A DNA stretch of 27,406 bases from Chloromonas sp. AAM2 (lineage: Eukaryota > Chlorophyta > Chlorophyceae > Chlamydomonadales > Chlamydomonadaceae). The stretch covers positions 1,158 through 28,563 of the forward strand of contig QAXH01005598.1 of assembly GCA_004335635.1 (NCBI GenBank). Reading direction: 5' to 3'. Shown here in pieces: positions 20,704 to 27,406 of this stretch (the stretch's first letter is position 1; each line of letters starts with the position of its first letter). The notes under the pieces were generated by a model. The model was given only the letters and a program-made list of their open reading frames with translations. It ran no database searches and had not been told where the DNA came from. Made by a program: the position numbers and the translations under genes.

Positions 20704-23142
20704 TGATTGTGTGGCGCATGGAAAACAGTAGACTGTCAGGAACTTCTATCACCTCAACAGCCAGGCAACATGAATTAGATGCGCGCATGACATGCGTGTT
20801 GACTTGAGTGTATCTGACATCAGCGGACAACCTGTGCTGCATGTGCCAGGGGCCACTCAGGCCCGCTGCGCACGCCGGCTAATGGAACTCCCCTTTTTCT
20901 TGTACGCTTGGAAGTTCAGGTGTGTGCGGGTTGCTGCACGATGTAGGAAGCCAGGACGAACGGCTGGGCGTGTCACGCTCTTTCGTGCATGCAGCTGCAG
21001 GCACACGCACACTCACAAAGTACACTCTGAAGATATTGCAACAATCACATGCAACGTGCCCTCATTAGCCTGTGTCCTCCTCTACTAATCCGGATGGGGC
21101 CTGAGCGCAGATTGCTTGAGCTGCCAAAGAACAGTTGTGACTTGTATGGCACATGGGGGTCGGGCCAACGTGATATTTTGTTGCATGCTCTACTTACAGT
21201 GCACAAGCGATTCACATGGATCTTCGCAGTTTTGGTCAACACCTCTGATGTTTCTTTGCCAGCAGTTTGAATTGCCTGTGATTCTTGGCAAGCGTTTGGA
21301 AGTCCTGGCCCAGCTTCCGAGCACTCCCTGGTTCAGAAGTTCAGCACTTTCAGGGATTTCAGGGAAATGTTTTGAAGCCAATCAGCTGGAGTTCAGGGCT
21401 GCGACCAGCACACAGCGCAGTGCAAAGCCTGGCTCAACCACCCAGTGCCAACAAGTGGCAGGCTGCATCCCAAGAAATAAAACGATTGTATCAAAGCAAT
21501 ATGGAGCCCTCGCATGAATTTTATTGGCATGTCCCACGCCATTCCCCGGGATTCCCAATTGTACGAGTTTTGAATTCCTGGCTTGAAGCCAACGTTCCTC
21601 AATGAAATTTCATGACAGATGTTCACACTCTTGTCACACGTTGTGAGATACACGCCAGTGTGAAAATGGTTATTGTGATGGGTCATGTCTGCTGGTATAT
21701 GGCTTCAGAATTTGGTAATGTAACTCGCCACCAAGTGTTCCAGTTGCTTCACTCTCTCGAGCAAGTTTGTGTGTTGACCAAAACACAGCCATAACACAGA
21801 ACTACAGCAGCAACACACTGCTCAACTCGTCACTTTTTCACATGTCTAAGTGCTGTACCTCGCCAGCATGGACGGATTGGAGCTGAATTCACATCAGCAT
21901 TGCCCGTTCTTTCCGAAGGATAGATAACAAGTTGCAGTCAACTGCATCACCTGGTACTCAGGGTGCGACCTGTCAGCACCCTTTTTTTTATGGGCCTGCT
22001 ATCTAAATGACTTCCAACCATCTAATTCACCACGGAATTTGCAGGGTTAGCTGCTGACAATTGCAGGGCTTGCTGTCTGCATCGCCTTCGGCAATCGCAG
22101 AATCCCATTGCCGTTATCAAGCTTGCAAGTTTGAACGGTTCGCGCACTGGTGCGATTGCGAACTGTTTGAAGCCGGCTTGGTGCACCTGAGGCATAGTGC
22201 GATGCCATTACTTTTTGTTTTTAGCAGGACAATGTTGCTTTGGGAGTCACTTGACCTCTGCCACTTCAGACAAGGGGGGTGTTTTTTTTGTCATGTGGCG
22301 TGGCGCGCCGTCAACGATGTTTGTGGTAGGATGTTCTGCAGCTCCAGGGATGGGAGATGGGGGCTCCATATCCATGTCAGTATCGTCCGAGCCTGCTGGC
22401 AACAAGTTCTGCTAGCAGTTAACTCGGAAATGGGTTCTCGGGTGTGACCTACATTAGGCGGCATTTGTCTATTGCCCAATGAAGCGCTACGGCTGTAGAA
22501 TCCGCTTGCTCTGCAATGCGGGCCTCAGTTGGGGGGTGGAGGGCTTGGCTACCTCCCCAAGGAGGCGGGTGGCCACTTCAGACAAGGTTCGAGCGTCGAA
22601 CGGCAAGGTTTAGTGATCAAGCTGATGTTTGCTGGGGAGTTTCACATCAGCACCTGGAAGTGGCATTGTTTACTCACTTTCGGCAACAAGCAAGCGCTAT
22701 TTCCTGTGCTGTGGGGCAGTGTTTGTTTGCTGGGCCACTGTGTGCTGATTCTCCTGCAGAAGGTGTGTATGCCCTGCCATGCAGTCAGTGATTGGTTGAC
22801 TCAGTGCTTAGACCCTCCCTTAACGTGCTGCCCCCAGAACTTGACTCGACGAGGCTCAAGGCACCTTCTCCTGTCAAGGTTTCGGAGACTGGTCCTCATG
22901 CCCGCTCAATGCTGCTTATCAAGTGCCGGAGCGGCCTGGAAGGCATACATGAGGCGCACAATATGCCTTCACAAGCGAACCAAGCTTGTTGGTGGTGTCC
23001 CACCCAACTACCAGACATGTGGTACCAGACATGGCAGGTCGACAACAGAGTCACTATGCTGACACCTGCAGGACCAATTTAACCACTTGCGGTATGCATT
23101 TTGCGTATAAAAGACTGCGTTGGGCCTGTTGACTGACGGATA
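20704..23142. other. Long spacer upstream of BBS4
   Basis: No gene is supported. A plus-strand frame runs 21285-21794 with one TGA at 21603, and others run 22061-22447 and 22529-23062 and 22792-23082; none shows a domain, a consistent splice pattern or repeated codon preference. The last part must hold the BBS4 promoter. Confidence 0.5.
23106..23112 (+). promoter_or_regulatory. TATA box upstream of BBS4
   Basis: TATAAAA within GCGTATAAAAGACTGCG, 37 bases before the ATG at 23143. The motif is strong, but the short distance would leave almost no 5' UTR, so either the leader is very short or translation starts elsewhere. Confidence 0.45.
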
Positions 23143-26100
23143 ATGTCGCATTCTGGGCCTTACTTCATATTACCAGGCACTTCTGTTACGGGACAGGAAG
23201 CACCAGTAGTTCCGGACAGGAAGCCAGTAGTTCCGTGTGCTCCCAAGCTCTTGGACTTGGCCAAGGCGTGCGTTGCAAATGCTGGCAAACACAAGGGATC
23301 AGCCCGGTCAAGCCTTTGAAGATACTGATCTGCTCACATTCACTTCTCAGCTGACCAGGTGCAGCAGGGGTGATTGACCGCTCCATCATCATAACCAGAG
23401 CAATTGCCTGATAGACTATCACAACTGAGCTATCAATTTAAACCTCCATAACCATGCCAGGAAATGACTATCTTTAGCTAGGGCTTTTTTACGCCCGGTT
23501 CTTCAGCAGTTCAAAACAGCTAGGGTTTTGATGCGACGCAGAACACAGTGTGTGCGTTGCTGTTTCCGTAGCAATGCGGCTGCGTGAAGAAGCGCACAGG
23601 ATGACCTGGGAACAGGCTCAATAAGGCAGCTTGGCGTGCCATTGGAAAGCGACTGGGGAGCAACATGGCAATGCATAAAGACAAAAGAAACTATTTGATC
23701 AATCAACTGTACGTGCGGCAGGTAAGAAAACTTGTTCGCTAACTGGTCCTGGTTGCCAGCAGAAGCCGGAGTGCATGGGCGGTCCAAGGATACCTGCCGG
23801 GTACCTGCTGGGGTGCAGGAGTTGGATGAGTGTCTTAAGCTGATTGACCAAGTGTTGGAAGAGACAGAGGGCATCTGCGAGTACGCGCTTTACGCCAAGG
23901 CACTGATCAAAAGGCAAAAGGGTGAGGACCTTGCAGGACAGGTGGTGCATGTGGCAGGGCAGCCCATGCTGCCTGGTCAAGGAAAGGGATCAGCTGGAAG
24001 AAACAGCAAGACCCGCCTTCTTGGGTGAACCAGCAACCACAGGTGGCGTGTGCATGACTGCTGCGAAAATGCCTTGCGTACTTGGCCTACCACGTCACCA
24101 GTGCAGTGTCTACTTGCTGTCACCATCTGCCCAACACGCCACAAGGTTGCATAGGAGGGCATACACTGTAGCCGTGACCATTTGCTGTGCAGGCCAGGTC
24201 CAGGAGAGCCTGCAGCTTTTCCAGGCAGCTACCACCATCAACCCTCACAACATTGCCAACCTCAAACAGGTACACACTGGTCATAGATGGGCACAGCTTC
24301 CAGGGCTAGCAAGCACCAGGCATGTCAGTCAGAGTGTTGCCGTACGTAGCATGTAGAGTGCATGGACCAGCTTGTGATGACAGCAGACTTAGACCAGCAG
24401 GCAGCTGAGGACAACATGGGGTGAATGCTAACGAGCCTATTTGGGTGCACGCAGGAGCAGCATGTCAGCACCATGGGCGCAGCCGGCATCACTAACCACT
24501 AATTGCTGGCAGACATGGACTCAACAATGTCATTGCTCCACTGCATTGTTCTTGTTGACACACTTGTGCGCAGGTTGGCCGTTCATTGTTCCTATTGGGC
24601 AAGCACAAGGCGGCCATTGACGTGTACGAGGAGGCCCAGAAGATCGGGGCGCCGGACTGGGAGATCATGCACAACAAGGGGCTGTGCCTCATGTACCTCA
24701 AACAATATGACAAGTGAGCCCAAGAGAATCAGATGAGAATTGCAATAGGCGATCCTTGCCTAGACTGGTGAGCCAGGACAATTCCAGCACTATGGCAGCT
24801 AACATCGCCGGCATGGAACCATTGCCTTGCCAGCCAGTGTTAGTGCTCGGGTGACCTTTGTGATCGGCTGCTTGTGTGCTGCATGTGCGTGTTGCATGTG
24901 AAGCAAATGTCCAATGTGTCGAGTGCGCTGCCTGTGTGTTGCAGGGCCATCGAGTGCTTCCGCCTTGCCATCGACATCCAGCCGCATGACTCCACATACG
25001 TCCAGCTAGGCAAGGTGAGGAGTTGTGCAATAAGTCGCATCAAGATGGGAATGGTCGCTTGTTGATGAGTGGCGTCGCCTCTGCCTCAACCTGCACTTGG
25101 GCCTTGTATCCGTCCTGCCCTGCACCCTGACCTGCTATACGCCGCCCACATCTTTCCTGACCTGCCCCCTGATAGAATGAGGCTTGGATTCTAGCTGACT
25201 CCTGTTTGGTTTAACAGCAACCACAAACTGGCAGCTTGCTGGACCTGCACACTTCTGCAGCGTTGGCTGACCTGCCATGTGATTTGCCCAGGTTTACACT
25301 CTGCTGGAGGACTACAACGCCGCTGTTGAGGTGTATGCGGACGCGCTCCAGTGCTCACCTGAGAACTCGGACATCCTCACCACCTTGGGGCTGCTCTACC
25401 TAAGGTGGGGCAGCCAGGCCGCAGCAGTGATTGTCTAGCCTAGGTACAACTAGAGCTCTTGTGACATGTGCCTGTTGTAACCAAGGCTGTCCAGGCAGGC
25501 AAGAGCGACAGGCTAGAGCGACAGGTGGCTAGGCGCTGCTGTAGTAGTCTAGCCAGTGACTATGCTGAAGTGATCAATGCGAGAGTGTCGCCAAGGCGAT
25601 TGCAATAGACCCTGGAGTGCGTGGCTCGGGCAATCTGAATTCAGTCACACAACCAGTGGACACCTCCACAGGCAGACTGTCACTTGGCATGGACAAGTTT
25701 GGAAACCGCCACCATTTTGCCAGGGCTGCATCTCGATCACAGATTGAAGAACACTGCATGTTGCAGGTGATCTGAAGTTTGACTTATCAACAGCTTGAGG
25801 TCAGCAGCCATGCCTTGTAGGTTGGTTGAGCATCGCTCGGGTGTCTGATGTAGTTTGCAGCCTGACATGTTTGTGAGAGGCTTGACCTTGTTGCCTGCAA
25901 ACCAAGAGTGTGCTCACCACCCCGTCTTCACCCACGTCCTGACTCTCACGCTCTCCAGGACACTCACGTGACTCGCTCCACCTGCCTGCGTGCCTGCAGG
26001 ACTGCACATAGTTCCGAGAAGGCCTTTGAGTGCCTGAGCACCTCCCTTCAGCACGACCCCCGCAACCCACGCACCATCCTAGCCGCAGGATCCATCATTC

Positions 26101-27043
26101 AGGTGAGGCTGATGACATGACAGACACCAGCACTGTCGGGGAGCAGTGTCTCGTGCACATGTGTGAGGATCCCACCAGGTGACGCGTTGCAGGGCACGTC
26201 ACTGGCCCTGAATCTGGTGCAAACAGACAGCGGGCGCAGTTGTGCAAACCTCACAAACCCGGCAGCGGTGCACTGCTTTCATACAAGTGTGTGTGTGCTT
26301 GCGGACAAGGAGGATATGCAACTGGGCTGGATAGATTCTACTGTTCTCGAAGCGCTGGCATGGGCGCGATTCTTCAAGGTCACATCAGAGCAACAATCAA
26401 GCATCAAGCATCAAGCAGCCGTGCATGCAACAGTGACAGGTTGAGCAGTGCACATGGTGGTCGTTTCAGCCAGCTGTATAATGTTGCATTGCCTTGTTTT
26501 TGTGTGGCACTGCCTAGCATTGGCGTTGTGATGACAGCTGATGACCACATGCATGCGCAGGACCATGCAGACATGGACGTAGCCCTGGTCAAGTACCGGG
26601 TAGCTGCCGTGCAGACGCCCAACTCGCCTCAGCTGTGGAACAACATAGGCATGTGCTTCTTCGGAAAGCAGGTGAGGCTAGGCTAGGCAGTGCCTCCTGC
26701 TGACTTGCTGGCCCAGGTAGGCAATGCGGCGAGTTCACAAGTGCCTAGTACGGCGTTCAAGCCTTGCAACGTCAGTGAGCCAGGCAGGGTCACCTCTGTC
26801 GAGCTGCGGGTCACCTTTGACCTGTGTGCGCTTCTCTGCTGATAGCAGCAGAGCCAGTTGCCTGCAGATGATAGCAGCAGTTAGATCACGTCCCCACATG
26901 TTACTGGTATATCACCCTTACACTTACCCGCAGTATTGATCTTGCTGTGCTATCTGCAGCGCTACATAGCAGCCATAGCATGCCTGAAGAAAGCCTTGTA
27001 CCTTGGGCCCTTCGAGTGGGTCATCTCCTACAACCTTGGACTG
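23143..27043 (+). CDS. BBS4: BBS4, BBSome TPR subunit, 5' part (runs off the window)
   Basis: Exons: 23143-23267 (tentative), 23661-23721 (or from 23616), 23819-23921, 24193-24269, 24574-24713, 24945-25014, 25292-25404, 26000-26102, 26561-26671, 26960-27043; later exons lie outside. Phases agree at each junction; about 329 codons are present, where animal BBS4 has about 520. Blocks match BBS4 along its length: [135 protein letters not shown] and [11 protein letters not shown]. It is a TPR solenoid protein of the BBSome, the coat complex that moves membrane proteins in and out of cilia. The first exon ([20 protein letters not shown] and on) is inferred from an open frame, a fitting donor (GTGCGT) and phase only; otherwise translation may start at 23665. 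Confidence 0.9.
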
Positions 27044-27156
27044 GTAAGCGGCAGCACGCAGCTCGGCTGGGAACAGTTTCGGTTACTGATCTCATGCACG
27101 TGACAGCTCATTCCCAGTGTCAGCTCTGACAGGGCGTGTCACAATTGTTTACAAGC

Positions 27157-27406
27157 TATCATCATCATCATCATTACATGGCATTTCATGGTTTAACCCA
27201 CGGTACTGCAGCTAGACACAATATCTCTCCAAGAAGAATTACGCGCCTGACAATCGTTAAGCCAAGAAAGGTCACTGGTAGCAGGATGCAAAGTACAAAT
27301 GTCATCACTGGCAACACGGTTCCAAGTCGAGAGCGGGGCAACCCTGCCTCTCCTTGCTACAGCCTGCTGGCCCTCTGGGGCTGGAACAGTTGCAAAAAGC
27401 AAACGT
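27157..27406 (-). mobile_element. Possible 3' end of a LINE in a BBS4 intron
   Basis: A minus-strand frame enters from the window edge and ends in TAA at 27195-27193. Its tail, SWLNDCQARNSSWRDIVSSC, resembles the end of reverse-transcriptase proteins of some LINE families, where an R/N-x-x-W-R motif comes shortly before the stop. About 20 bases after the stop comes an (ATG)n / (GAT)n tract (27158-27174), like the simple-repeat tails of many LINEs. It lies in the intron after the BBS4 exon 26960-27043. The catalytic part of the RT is outside the window, so this stays a suggestion. Confidence 0.35.

Overview
This window looks like nuclear DNA of a green alga (Chlorophyta), probably one that makes cilia or flagella. 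The genes are split by many GT-AG introns of roughly 100 to 600 bases. Two genes end shortly before a TGTAA polyadenylation signal, which is typical of chlorophycean algae. The protein families fit: a plant-type NIPA magnesium transporter, an F-box/leucine-rich-repeat protein, a ciliary BBS4 protein and a Cys-rich secreted protein. Exons are richer in G/C at third codon positions than the introns around them. I cannot name the species. There is no sign of a bacterial or organellar origin, and I saw no tRNA or rRNA gene.

Layout. 1-2850: coding-like fragments on the minus strand that I do not recognise (502-790, 1037-1345, 2299-2445, 2560-2834), some of them broken. 2850-4578: no convincing gene, but two copies of a dispersed repeat. 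4579-7907 (+): a complete eight-exon NIPA transporter of 401 aa. 7908-11164: repeat-rich spacer with an AT-rich palindrome. 11165-15039 (-): a complete seven-exon F-box/LRR gene of about 409 aa. 15610-15759: a run of N. 15760-16200 (-): a broken PIF1-type helicase, a mobile-element remnant. 17701-19596 (-): a five-exon gene for a 281-aa secreted Cys-rich protein made of two almost identical 83-aa modules. 20016-20703: a possible MITE-like element. 23143-27043 (+): the 5' part of BBS4, running off the right edge. 27157-27406 (-): possibly the 3' end of a LINE inserted in a BBS4 intron.

The genes do not form a pathway; this is a normal eukaryotic mosaic of single genes. The most unusual parts are the secreted protein, whose duplicated exons are nearly identical while its introns have diverged, and a dispersed short repeat (core TTTGCCAGTTCTGGGACA after an A-run) present in at least seven copies on both strands. 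All exon joins below were made by hand from splice-site consensus and reading-frame phase. Four gene models keep phase at every junction, which is the main support for them.
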